A stretch of DNA of 53,417 bases. It comes from RGIG8748 sp045539515 (lineage in GTDB: Bacteria > Bacillota > Clostridia > UMGS1810). A model generated the notes under the pieces. The model was not told the origin of the DNA. It saw nothing but the letters and a program-made list of their open reading frames with translations, and did not search any database. Numbering within the stretch: the stretch's first letter is position 1; each line of letters opens with the position of its first letter. Location: contig JAZQFN010000037.1 of assembly GCA_045539515.1 (NCBI GenBank), positions 1-53,417 on the forward strand, read 5' to 3'. Of this stretch, positions 5,731-12,964 are shown piece after piece. A program made the translations under genes and the position numbers.

Positions 5731-6489
5731 TTATTCTCCAAGATACATTTTTCTCTTTTCAAGTGCTTTGCCGCAGCTCATTGCGCCTTCCGGGCAGGGG
5801 CCTGCCACGCAGGATGGACCGGCATACTTAAATACTGTGGGAGCTACACTCTTTACAAGCGAAAGCATCTTATTTGCCATATCACGGATTTCCCACTGAG
5901 CTCTTTCACAGCAACGATGATTAAAGAAGTTAAGTAAGCTTCTTGCATTTAAAGTTGCTATCATCTTGGTTTCGCAAGCATTGGGAAGTATGTAGCGTGC
6001 ATCTTCTATTGCTTTTTTTTCTGCGGCGGACTTTGCTTTCTTCTCGTCCATACCGTCTTTAATCATGGCATCGTAGTGCTTCTTCATAAGTATTTCGGAT
6101 ATCTGATTGTACTTTGCCACGTCGTCTTCCATAGCTTCGAGGAATATCCTCTTGGCTTCGGGGTCTGCTTCAATCTCCGGAGGAGTAATAAACTCAAATT
6201 TACCCTCGTTTACATACCTTTGAGATTTAACGGAATAGCTGGCTATTCTGTGGCGGGTAAACTGTGCAAGAAGACTTCTTGAAACACCCTCTATACCAAA
6301 GGTAAAGCTTATGTGTTCAAGAGGACTTTCGTGACCCATACTCATAAGTCTGTCAATAAATTTGGTGGTCTTTTCCTTATCAAGTCCGTTCAAAATGCCT
6401 GCTATCTCGGAAGAGGAATAGCAAAGCTTAGCTGCTGCTGCAACTATCTTTTCGCAATCGGGATTGTACTGAAGTAATTCAACATTCAT
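5731..6489 (-). CDS. thyX: Flavin-dependent thymidylate synthase ThyX
   Basis: ThyX makes dTMP from dUMP using FAD, NADPH and methylene-tetrahydrofolate. The 252-residue protein carries the ThyX signature RHR-X7-S at residues 79-89 (RHRIASYSVKSQR). Upstream is the usual ESPLEH segment, and near residue 190 is LNARSLLNFFNHR, a flavin/dUMP-contacting block. The ATG at 6489 is preceded by AGGAGTGA, which overlaps the stop of wecG; longer in-frame starts lie inside wecG and lack a ribosome site. The C-terminus has a short cysteine-containing segment (SCVAGPCPEGAMSCGK) that is longer than in minimal ThyX proteins. It is followed at once by tmk. Confidence 0.95.
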   Translation of the reverse strand: MNVELLQYNPDCEKIVAAAAKLCYSSSEIAGILNGLDKEKTTKFIDRLMSMGHESPLEHISFTFGIEGVSRSLLAQFTRHRIASYSVKSQRYVNEGKFEFITPPEIEADPEAKRIFLEAMEDDVAKYNQISEILMKKHYDAMIKDGMDEKKAKSAAEKKAIEDARYILPNACETKMIATLNARSLLNFFNHRCCERAQWEIRDMANKMLSLVKSVAPTVFKYAGPSCVAGPCPEGAMSCGKALEKRKMYLGE

Positions 6490-6496
6490 TTTTTTA

Positions 6497-7237
6497 TCAC
6501 TCCTGTGGAAATTTTTTACCATTTTTAAGCACTGTAAAGCCAAATTTAGGCAAATCAAGCATTCTTAAAGCTCTGCCGGGTTGCTTAAGCAAGCGGTACA
6601 GCCACTCTATGCCGTGTTTCTGATAAAACTCGGGAGCACGCTTCACGGTACCTGCAAACACATCAAGACTTCCGCCAATACCCATAGCCACACCGAAATC
6701 AAGCTCATTTTTATGGGTATCCAGCCATTTTTCCTGTTTTGGTGCACCCAGGCACACAAACAGCAAATCGGGCTTCTTTTCATTAATATCGGCGATTATT
6801 TCTTTTTCCTTTGCTTCATCAAAATAGCCGTCGGCACACCCTGCAATTTTAACACCGGGATACCGTTTTACTATTTCTTCGCCGGCTTTTTCAGCCACTC
6901 CGGGCTTTGCACCGAAAAGGTACACACTCATACCAAACTCAGCCATTTTAGAAAGGGCAGCACAAGCTGTATCGTATCCTGCGGCTCTTTCGCTAATGGG
7001 ATTTTTAAGGATTTTGGAAGCATAAACCACGCCTATGCCGTCTGCAAGAAGAACATCGGCTCTGTTCAATACGTCACAAAACTCCTTATCACGATAGCCA
7101 ACCATAATAATCTCCGAATTTGGAGTGTATATGCATTTTTTTCTTTCGCCATCTTTTATATATTTAACTATTAAATCGGAAGCGGAGTCTATGGTATGCT
7201 TGGATACCTTAACTCCGAGAATATTAACCTTATCCAC
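6497..7237 (-). CDS. WecG/TagA/CpsF family glycosyltransferase (GT26)
   Basis: Members transfer N-acetylmannosamine (or a related sugar) from a UDP donor to an undecaprenyl-diphosphate-linked sugar on the inner membrane face, an early step in wall teichoic acid or exopolysaccharide assembly. The 246-residue protein shows TPNSEII near residue 38, LLADGIGVVYA, YLFGAKPGV, LGAPKQEKW and a C-terminal FAGTVKRAPEF block. GTG at 7237 is the likely start, with CCGGAGG six bases ahead. It leads a three-gene operon with thyX and tmk under a promoter at 7291-7319. Pairing a cell-envelope enzyme with dTMP synthesis is unusual, but spacing shows cotranscription. Confidence 0.9.
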   Translation of the reverse strand: MDKVNILGVKVSKHTIDSASDLIVKYIKDGERKKCIYTPNSEIIMVGYRDKEFCDVLNRADVLLADGIGVVYASKILKNPISERAAGYDTACAALSKMAEFGMSVYLFGAKPGVAEKAGEEIVKRYPGVKIAGCADGYFDEAKEKEIIADINEKKPDLLFVCLGAPKQEKWLDTHKNELDFGVAMGIGGSLDVFAGTVKRAPEFYQKHGIEWLYRLLKQPGRALRMLDLPKFGFTVLKNGKKFPQE

Positions 7238-7290
7238 AATAACCTCCGGAATTTTAACTTCGGGAATTTATGCTATTCCCCATCCATAAT

Positions 7291-7319
7291 ATTATACTAT
7301 TTAATTATAACAAAATCAA
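7291..7319 (-). promoter_or_regulatory. Promoter of the wecG-thyX-tmk operon
   Basis: TTGATT (7314-7319) and TATAAT (7291-7296) on the minus strand are separated by 17 bp, about 55 bp before the GTG start. Confidence 0.7.
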
Positions 7320-7326
7320 CATTAAT

Positions 7327-7962
7327 TTAAACATTTGAGGGCAGCTGTGTGGAAATATCCCCTATGTGGTCCTTAATACCTTCCGCTATAAGGGTCCACT
7401 TGCCCTTGTCATATACAGCCTCGGTTACAGATGCATTAGGCACCCATGGCAAAGATGTAATTTCCTCAAAAGGAATTCCCCTGAAAAGACGGCACATAAT
7501 ACGTATCGGCGTGGCGTGGGACACCAGACAAACTGTCTTGCCATCGTTGGCTTTTGCAATTTCTTCAAGGGTGGACTCTACCCTTTCTTTTAGTTCCAAT
7601 ACACTTTCGCCGCCGGTACATCGTGCATTGGGCATATCCTCAAGCCACACCTTAAATTCCGGGTAATCCTTAAGTATTTCATTAAAAACCCTTGCTTCCC
7701 ATTGGCCGGCGTAGATTTCCCTTAAGCCTCGATGGGTAATTATTTCTTTGCCGAATTTATCGGCGATATGCTTGCAGGTCTGATAAGCTCTCGTAAGGTC
7801 GCTGGAATAGAAAACATCTATGGGCTTGTCCTTGAGAAACTCTGATGTAAGCTCAGCCTGAGCGTGGCCTCTGTCGGTCAGTTCCATATCCGTATGACCC
7901 AAAAAAAGATTTTGACTGTTGCCTTTGCTTTCGCCGTGACGAATTATATAAAACCTTGTCAT
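7327..7962 (-). CDS. Histidine phosphatase family protein (phosphoglycerate-mutase-like)
   Basis: The 211-residue protein belongs to the 2H phosphatase branch. The catalytic block RHGESKGN sits at residues 8-15, an STSDL-like SSDLTRAYQT block near 60, the acid LREIYAGQWE near 85, and the second histidine in LVSHATPIRIM near 152. Clostridial relatives include alpha-ribazole-phosphate phosphatase-like and broad-specificity phosphatases; the substrate cannot be fixed from sequence. ATG at 7962 is chosen because CGGAG lies eight bases upstream, whereas a GTG at 7971 would abut it. It stands alone between two promoters. Confidence 0.85.
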   Translation of the reverse strand: MTRFYIIRHGESKGNSQNLFLGHTDMELTDRGHAQAELTSEFLKDKPIDVFYSSDLTRAYQTCKHIADKFGKEIITHRGLREIYAGQWEARVFNEILKDYPEFKVWLEDMPNARCTGGESVLELKERVESTLEEIAKANDGKTVCLVSHATPIRIMCRLFRGIPFEEITSLPWVPNASVTEAVYDKGKWTLIAEGIKDHIGDISTQLPSNV

Positions 7963-8041
7963 ATTAAGCACTCCGAATAAATATATTAATTGAATTTCTG
8001 CATTTGCTTTCTTAAATACGATTTATTAATCTATATTATAA

Positions 8042-8070
8042 ATTATAACAAAATACCATGCGCATTTCAA
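8042..8070 (-). promoter_or_regulatory. Promoter of the histidine phosphatase gene
   Basis: On the minus strand TTGAAA (8065-8070) and TATAAT (8042-8047) are spaced by 17 bp, leaving a 5' UTR of about 75 nt. Confidence 0.65.
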
Positions 8071-8089
8071 GTAAATACTTAATGAAAAA

Positions 8090-8115
8090 ACTCACCCTCA
8101 TAAGAGAGTGAGTCT
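8090..8115. repeat. Short direct repeat / terminator-like hairpin, first copy
   Basis: ACTCAC...GTGAGTCT is nearly identical to 8374-8399 in the same orientation. The two copies flank the inverted-repeat element and the hairpin at 8343-8369. Confidence 0.6.
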
Positions 8116-8117
8116 CA

Positions 8118-8300
8118 GACTGTCGAAAAAAAACGCATCGCAAAGTGAATATAAAAATGAAAGCTCATTAGTAAGAAATATTACATCATCACTAATGAGC
8201 TTTTTTCATTTCTGTAGCTTTTATCATTAATGCCAAAAGCCGGAATTTTACACACTTTGCTTACTTCGTCACCGCTCATTGCCGTACCTTTGTACTGCCT
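8118..8300 (-). repeat. Right copy of the long inverted repeat
   Basis: This is the reverse-complement counterpart of 1-184. On the minus strand a frame from ATG at 8327 to a stop at 8181 could encode 48 residues beginning MDADEEARSR, but no ribosome site precedes it and translation is doubtful. The AGCTCATTAGT/ACTAATGAGCT hairpin, here with a T-rich tail, follows that frame. The two copies enclose about 7.9 kb. Confidence 0.85.
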
Positions 8301-8342
8301 GCTTCGCGCTTCCTCGTCTGCGTCCATTTTCGTTCGTCTTAT

Positions 8343-8369
8343 CAGCGTGTCGACTTTATCGACACGCTG
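8343..8369. other. Perfect eleven-base-pair hairpin
   Basis: CAGCGTGTCGA and TCGACACGCTG flank a five-base loop. It lies at the outer end of the repeat copy, just inside the short direct repeat at 8374. Whether it belongs to the repeat cannot be judged because the other copy is cut by the window edge. Confidence 0.6.
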
Positions 8370-8372
8370 AAA

Positions 8373-8398
8373 GACTCACCCTCATAAGAAAGTGAGTC
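8373..8398 (-). terminator. Terminator of the aminotransferase gene, second direct-repeat copy
   Basis: GACTCAC...GTGAGTC forms a hairpin ten bases after the stop codon at 8409. On the minus strand it is followed by TTTC. It is the second copy of the repeat at 8090-8115. Confidence 0.55.
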
Positions 8399-8408
8399 TT
8401 AAACATTA

Positions 8409-9599
8409 TTAAGAATTTAAAAGCTTCTCCAGTCTGTCGATGCCTTCCTTGATGTTCTCCATACTTGTGGCATAAGACCAGCGAACATAATCGGGAGCAG
8501 CGAAGCCTGTGCCGGGAACTACTGCCACAAGCTGTTTTTCAAGGAATACTTCCGCAAAATCATCAGAACCGTTTATTACCTTACCTGCTATTGTTCTACC
8601 CTTTAAAGCGGAGATATTCATCATTACATAGAATGCACCCTGAGGAACAAGGCAGCTAACGCCATCAATGGAATTTATTCTCTCTGCCATATACTTGCGT
8701 CTTTCGTCAAATGCCTTAATCATAACCTTAAGGTCATCCATGGGGCCATTTAATGCAGCAACGGTAGCCGCCTGAGCTATGGAGTTGGGGTTAGATGTTG
8801 TATGGCTCTGAACATTGCTCATAGCCTTAGCTATAGAGGGATTTGAGGCGGTATAGCCTATTCTCCAGCCGGTCATGGCATATGTCTTGGAAACACCGTT
8901 TATAATAATTGTAAGGTCTTTAATCTTATCGTTAAAGCTTGCGATGCTCTTGTGCTTAACACCGTCGTATACAAGATACTCATATATTTCATCGGAAATA
9001 ACGAAAATATTATTTTCCACGGCAACATCGGCAATTGCCTTAAGTTCATCCTCTGTATATACCATGCCTGTGGGGTTTGAGGGGCTGTTTAAAACTATCG
9101 CCTTTGTCTTGGGAGTAATTGCAGCCTTAAACTCGTCTGCAGAGAACTTAAAGCCATTTTCCTCGGTGGTATTAAGGATTACGGGAACACCGTCATTATA
9201 CTTAACCATTTCGGGATAGCTTACCCAGAAAGGAGCAGGAATTATAACCTCATCGCCGGGATTAAGAATAGCACCGAAAGCATTAATAAGAGAGTGCTTG
9301 GCACCATTGGAAACTACAATCTGTGAGGGGTCATAGGTTAAACCATTGTCCCTTAAGAGCTTGGCACATATAGCCTTCTTAAGGTCAAGTGTACCGGAAG
9401 CCGGTGTGTACTTTGTAAAACCGGAATTAATAGCTTCTATAGCCGCTTCTTTAATGTGTCTGGGTGTATCAAAATCGGGCTCACCTGCACCGAAGCCTAC
9501 CACATCCATACCCTCTGCCTTCATCTGCTTGAACTTGGAGTCAATCATTAATGTGGGAGAAGGAGCTATCGCTTTGAATTTATTTGAAATTTCCATCAT
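8409..9599 (-). CDS. Class I/II pyridoxal-phosphate aminotransferase, aspartate aminotransferase type (subgroup Ib)
   Basis: The 396-residue protein is of typical fold-type I length. Visible blocks are FGAGEPDFDTP near residue 36, KYTPASGTLDLK, SNGAKHSL, NSPSNPTG (PLP ring contact), ISDEIYEYLVY, and the PLP-lysine block GVSKTYAMTGWRIGY near residue 237. RWSYATS near the end holds the substrate-carboxylate arginine. It most likely interconverts aspartate/2-oxoglutarate and oxaloacetate/glutamate, though related enzymes use aromatic or prephenate substrates. Two adjacent ATG codons follow GGAGG; the first is five bases away. It has its own promoter at 9650-9678 and a terminator at 8373. Confidence 0.92.
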   Translation of the reverse strand: MMEISNKFKAIAPSPTLMIDSKFKQMKAEGMDVVGFGAGEPDFDTPRHIKEAAIEAINSGFTKYTPASGTLDLKKAICAKLLRDNGLTYDPSQIVVSNGAKHSLINAFGAILNPGDEVIIPAPFWVSYPEMVKYNDGVPVILNTTEENGFKFSADEFKAAITPKTKAIVLNSPSNPTGMVYTEDELKAIADVAVENNIFVISDEIYEYLVYDGVKHKSIASFNDKIKDLTIIINGVSKTYAMTGWRIGYTASNPSIAKAMSNVQSHTTSNPNSIAQAATVAALNGPMDDLKVMIKAFDERRKYMAERINSIDGVSCLVPQGAFYVMMNISALKGRTIAGKVINGSDDFAEVFLEKQLVAVVPGTGFAAPDYVRWSYATSMENIKEGIDRLEKLLNS

Positions 9600-9649
9600 A
9601 TTTTCCTCCGAATAAATAAAAATTTGTCATATAATAACGCATTATGGTA

Positions 9650-9678
9650 ATTCTATCACAATAAAACAAAAATTGCAA
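9650..9678 (-). promoter_or_regulatory. Promoter of the aminotransferase gene
   Basis: TTGCAA (9673-9678) and TAGAAT (9650-9655) on the minus strand are separated by 17 bp, about 50 bp before the start. Confidence 0.6.
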
Positions 9679-9775
9679 GTTATTTAATCTAAAATTTCAA
9701 TTTTTGTGGGATTTACATTGAAATTCGTGATTAAAACTGCAATTTTTGAAAGTTATGTATATCATTTTTACCAAA

Positions 9776-10123
9776 CTATGTTGTAAAAGCATTCTCAATA
9801 TAGTTTATGCGCCTTTCCTTGGTATATACCTCGCAAACATCGAATGAAATATCTTCATAGTCTGTATAATGCATTATAAATGCCCTGGCGGTATTTATAA
9901 TCTTCTGTTGTTTGTAAAAATTTACAAATTCGCCGCCATAACCGAATGTAGTATCACGGCGGGTCTTTACCTCTACAAAAGCAAGGTGACTGCCCTTTTT
10001 GGCAATAATATCTATCTCACCGCCTGCCGCCTTGAAGTTAGTTTTTAAAATCGTATAGCCTTGGGTTTGAAGATAGTCCACAGCAACCTTTTCACCCTCA
10101 TGGCCTATGTTGGAGGTATTCAT
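9776..10123 (-). CDS. yraN: YraN family (UPF0102) putative endonuclease
   Basis: The 115-residue protein has the restriction-endonuclease-like core of the UPF0102 family: GHEGEKVA near the start, then GGEIDIIAKKG and FVEVKTRRDTTFG, which supply the acidic and lysine residues of a nuclease site. Its cellular role is unsettled in the literature. Its ATG overlaps the rnhB stop as ATGA, so translation is coupled. The rnhB-yraN pairing is common in bacteria and supports the call. A 175-bp AT-rich gap follows before the aminotransferase promoter. Confidence 0.9.
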   Translation of the reverse strand: MNTSNIGHEGEKVAVDYLQTQGYTILKTNFKAAGGEIDIIAKKGSHLAFVEVKTRRDTTFGYGGEFVNFYKQQKIINTARAFIMHYTDYEDISFDVCEVYTKERRINYIENAFTT

Positions 10124-10737
10124 CTTACATGCTCCCTTACGCCTTTAAAAGTAAGTCGATGTATGGGAGAAGGGCCGTGTTTTGCAATGGCTTCAAGGTG
10201 CTCCTTGGTGCCGTAGCCCTTGTGCTTGGCAAAGTTATACTCAGGGTAGAGCTCACCCATCTCGGTAATATAGCGGTCCCTTGCAACCTTGGCAAGAATT
10301 GATGCAGCAGCAATAGACATAGAGTTTGCATCGCCTTTTACTATGGTGCGGCACTCTACGGGCATTTCTCCAACCCTATTGCCATCTATAAGAGCGATGT
10401 CGGGCTTAATACTAAGTGAAGAAACGGCTCTTTCAAAGCATTTTAATGTTGCCGCAAGAATATTTATGGAATCTATCTCCTTTTCGTCGGCACTTACTAT
10501 GGCATAACTGAGCGCCTTTTCTTTAATAACATCAAAAAGCTCTTCCCTCTTTTTTTCGGTAAGCTTTTTTGAATCATTAATTTCGGGAATTACAGTATCC
10601 TTGTCAAAGATAACCGCAGCAGCAAAAACAGGGCCTGCAAGGGGGCCTCTGCCTGCCTCGTCAACACCTGCTACATAAGTGTAACCTTTTGCGTAATATT
10701 CCTTTTCAAATGCAAGCATATCGGGTTTTTCTTTCAT
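10120..10737 (-). CDS. rnhB: Ribonuclease HII
   Basis: RNase HII removes ribonucleotides from DNA and RNA:DNA hybrids. The 205-residue product shows the type 2 signature YVAGVDEAGRGPLAGPV near residue 22 with the first catalytic Asp-Glu, then DSKKLTEKKRE, the ALIDGNRVG block with another catalytic Asp, and AAASILAKVARD. The ATG at 10737 was preferred because GAGG stands eight bases ahead; a longer frame from 10812 would overlap rbgA. It lies 16 bp after the rbgA stop, in an rbgA-rnhB-yraN run that is conserved in Firmicutes. Confidence 0.95.
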   Translation of the reverse strand: MKEKPDMLAFEKEYYAKGYTYVAGVDEAGRGPLAGPVFAAAVIFDKDTVIPEINDSKKLTEKKREELFDVIKEKALSYAIVSADEKEIDSINILAATLKCFERAVSSLSIKPDIALIDGNRVGEMPVECRTIVKGDANSMSIAAASILAKVARDRYITEMGELYPEYNFAKHKGYGTKEHLEAIAKHGPSPIHRLTFKGVREHVR

Positions 10738-10753
10738 TGGTATAGCCTCACTT

Positions 10754-11608
10754 TCAAAAATCGGAAGGTGATTCCAGCGATATTCTGCCAAGCTTGGCTC
10801 CGCGGAATTCATCCAAAAGAATTTTCGCGGCGCGCTCGGTGTCTATTTCTCCGCCGGATACTACAAAGCCTCTTTTTCTGCCTAAGAGCTCGAGCATTTC
10901 ATAACCGGTCATATCTTCAAAGCCGGTCATTTTATATCGTTCGGTGAGCTTTTGGGGGTACTTTACCTTAAGTACCTCAAGAAGTCTTGAAGCAATCTCT
11001 TCAAGGTCCATTATCTCGTCTTTAATGGCACCTGTAAATGCAAGCTTCTCACCCACAGACACATCCTCAAACTTGGGCCACAGAATACCGGGGGTGTCCA
11101 GAAGTTCAAAGGAGTTGGGAAGGCGTATCCATTGTTTGCCCTTGGTAACACCCGGTCTGTCGCCGGTAATGGCGCTCTTTTTACCTGAAAGCTTATTTAT
11201 AAACGAGGATTTACCCACATTGGGTATACCTACAACCATCATTTTAATGGGGCGGTTTACAAGACCTCTTGCTTTGTCGTGTTCTATTTTGTCCTTTAAT
11301 ATTTCCTTACAGGAATTAAATATATCATTCAGGGATTTACCTACTGTGGCAGATATACTCTTAACTCCAAGTCCCTTGGATTTAAAGTATCTTTCCCATT
11401 CTCTTGTGGTGGCTTCGTCGGCAATGTCGGATTTATTGAGCACTACAAGGCGGGGCTTAGCAGGGAAAATCTCGTCTATTACGGGGTTGCGGCTGCTTAA
11501 TGGTATGCGTGCATCAAGAAGCTCAACAACTATGTCAATAAGCTTCTGATTCTCTTCCATCATTCTTCTGGTTTTGGTCATATGACCCGGATACCATTGT
11601 ATATCCAT
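10754..11608 (-). CDS. rbgA: Ribosome biogenesis GTPase YlqF/RbgA
   Basis: RbgA is needed for late assembly of the 50S subunit. The 284-residue protein starts with the family's IQWYPGHMTKTRR. It has the circularly permuted GTPase order G4-G5-G1-G3: NKSD near residue 58, SATVG, then GIPNVGKSS near 124 and LDTPGIL near 170. The C-terminal helical domain follows. The ATG at 11608 sits six bases after AGGTG; a GTG at 11617 would overlap that site. It forms a block with rnhB and yraN downstream and lies near lepB and rplS upstream. Confidence 0.95.
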   Translation of the reverse strand: MDIQWYPGHMTKTRRMMEENQKLIDIVVELLDARIPLSSRNPVIDEIFPAKPRLVVLNKSDIADEATTREWERYFKSKGLGVKSISATVGKSLNDIFNSCKEILKDKIEHDKARGLVNRPIKMMVVGIPNVGKSSFINKLSGKKSAITGDRPGVTKGKQWIRLPNSFELLDTPGILWPKFEDVSVGEKLAFTGAIKDEIMDLEEIASRLLEVLKVKYPQKLTERYKMTGFEDMTGYEMLELLGRKRGFVVSGGEIDTERAAKILLDEFRGAKLGRISLESPSDF

Positions 11609-11693
11609 ATATATCACCTGTCTTTTAAAAGGATAAATTGAAACTTTTAGTGTTGCTGTGAAAATATTCTATCTTCACAGCGTTTTTAAAAAA

Positions 11694-11720
11694 TGGGTGT
11701 AAAAATGCATTTTACACCCA
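11694..11720 (-). terminator. Terminator downstream of lepB
   Basis: TGGGTGTAAAA and TTTTACACCCA form a hairpin; on the minus strand it is followed by TTTTTT, eight bases beyond the lepB stop. A second hairpin (GCTGTGA/TCACAGC) follows before rbgA. Confidence 0.75.
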
Positions 11721-11728
11721 AATCAAAA

Positions 11729-12349
11729 TTATTCTTTATCTTCGTACAATCCGAACTGACCAAGAGGCCAGATTCTGAATTCTGCTTTACCTATAATGTT
11801 GTCAATGGGCACTGCGCCTATATCTGCACTACGGCTGTCGTGGCTGTTGTTGCGATTATCTCCCAGAACAAAAACCGTATTCTTGGGAACCTTAAAGGGG
11901 AAATCCACAACACCGGTGGAATAACGCAAACCAAGGTTGATTTTTTCGCTGATGTAGTCCTCCTTAAGGACCTTGCCGTCAACCATTACTTCGCCGTTTT
12001 CGTTGATATCCACAACCTGTCCTTCTGTGGCAATAACCCTCTTAACATAGGCAATATCCTCGTTAGGCTTCTTATTGGTAGCACTTATGGGAGGGTTAAA
12101 TATAACAATATCCCCTTGCTTGGGTTCACTGTAAAACATTACTCTGGTAAAAAGTCTGTCGCCGTCGGAAAGTGTGGGGTTCATACTTGCTCCGTCTACC
12201 TTAACCAATGTAAATACAAAGTTCTTTATAAGCAATGCAATGATAATAGCCACCGCAAAGCAAGCAACCCATTCAAATATTTCCTTGCCCCAATTAACTG
12301 TATCGGGCTGGGGTTCCTGTGTCTGCATATTGTTCATATTTTCTTCCAT
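11729..12349 (-). CDS. lepB: Signal peptidase I
   Basis: Type I signal peptidase cleaves Sec/Tat signal peptides on the outer membrane face. The 206-residue product has one N-terminal membrane segment (residues about 26-48), the catalytic serine in DGASMNPTL (S55) and the catalytic lysine in YVKRVIATEG (K103). The C-terminal block VLGDNRNNSHDSRS matches signature III. This is the short Gram-positive form. The ATG at 12349 follows CGGAGGTG by about seven bases; upstream in-frame codons run back into rplS and are not used. It follows rplS after a strong hairpin. Confidence 0.95.
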   Translation of the reverse strand: MEENMNNMQTQEPQPDTVNWGKEIFEWVACFAVAIIIALLIKNFVFTLVKVDGASMNPTLSDGDRLFTRVMFYSEPKQGDIVIFNPPISATNKKPNEDIAYVKRVIATEGQVVDINENGEVMVDGKVLKEDYISEKINLGLRYSTGVVDFPFKVPKNTVFVLGDNRNNSHDSRSADIGAVPIDNIIGKAEFRIWPLGQFGLYEDKE

Positions 12350-12430
12350 TACAAGCACCTCCGAAAAAATTAAAAAGGGAATGTTAAAAAAGCGTACTTT
12401 TTCAACAGCCCCTGTTGTTTGAGTAATTTT

Positions 12431-12462
12431 GTAAAGAGGGCTTAATACAAAGCCCTCTTTAC
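12431..12462. other. Thirteen-base-pair hairpin between rplS and lepB
   Basis: GTAAAGAGGGCTT and AAGCCCTCTTTAC pair perfectly over a six-base loop, beginning just after the rplS stop. There is no T run on the minus strand, so it is more likely an mRNA-stabilising or processing hairpin than a full terminator. Confidence 0.6.
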
Positions 12463-12470
12463 ATAAGACG

Positions 12471-12812
12471 TCATATTTTCTCTTTAACTCTTGTAGCCTT
12501 ACCGACTCTGTCACGTAAGTAGTAGAGCTTAGCTCTTCTGACTTTACCTTTTCTGACAACTTCGATTTTAGCAAGTTTAGGAGAATTTACAGGGAAAGTT
12601 CTTTCCACACCAACGCCGTAAGAAATTCTTCTTACAGTGAAAGTTTCTGTAATACCGCCGTGTTTCTTGGCAATAATTGTACCTTCAAACACCTGGATTC
12701 TTTCTCTTGTACCTTCTTTGATAAGCACGTGAACCTTAACAGTATCACCGATGCAAAGCTCAGGAAGGTCTGTTCTTAACTGTGCGCTTGTTAAGCTTTC
12801 AATAATATCCAT
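12471..12812 (-). CDS. rplS: 50S ribosomal protein L19
   Basis: The 113-residue protein has standard L19 length. Typical blocks are MDIIESLTSAQLRTDLP, FEGTIIAKKHGG, TFTVRRISYGVGVER and AKLYYLRDRVGKATR. The ATG at 12812 follows GGAGGATAAAA. In most Firmicutes rplS follows trmD directly; here two unrelated genes and a dedicated promoter (12909-12937) intervene. The 5' UTR holds a short TGACC/GGTCA hairpin that could correspond to an L19-type leader, though this is only a weak resemblance. Confidence 0.97.
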   Translation of the reverse strand: MDIIESLTSAQLRTDLPELCIGDTVKVHVLIKEGTRERIQVFEGTIIAKKHGGITETFTVRRISYGVGVERTFPVNSPKLAKIEVVRKGKVRRAKLYYLRDRVGKATRVKEKI

Positions 12813-12908
12813 TCTTTTTATCCTCCTCTCTCCGTAGGCGTTCATGTAAAGCACTAACTGACCAATCGAATAGGTCATTTACAGAGGACCACCCGTATAA
12901 CCTTAAGT

Positions 12909-12937
12909 ATTGTATCACAAATAATTTGAAAATGCAA
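12909..12937 (-). promoter_or_regulatory. Promoter of rplS
   Basis: TTGCAT (12932-12937) and TACAAT (12909-12914) on the minus strand are 17 bp apart, giving a leader of about 90 nt with a GC-rich hairpin-forming segment around 12850-12895. Confidence 0.65.
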
Positions 12938-12964
12938 GTCTTTTTTTAATTTTTTCCATATTTT

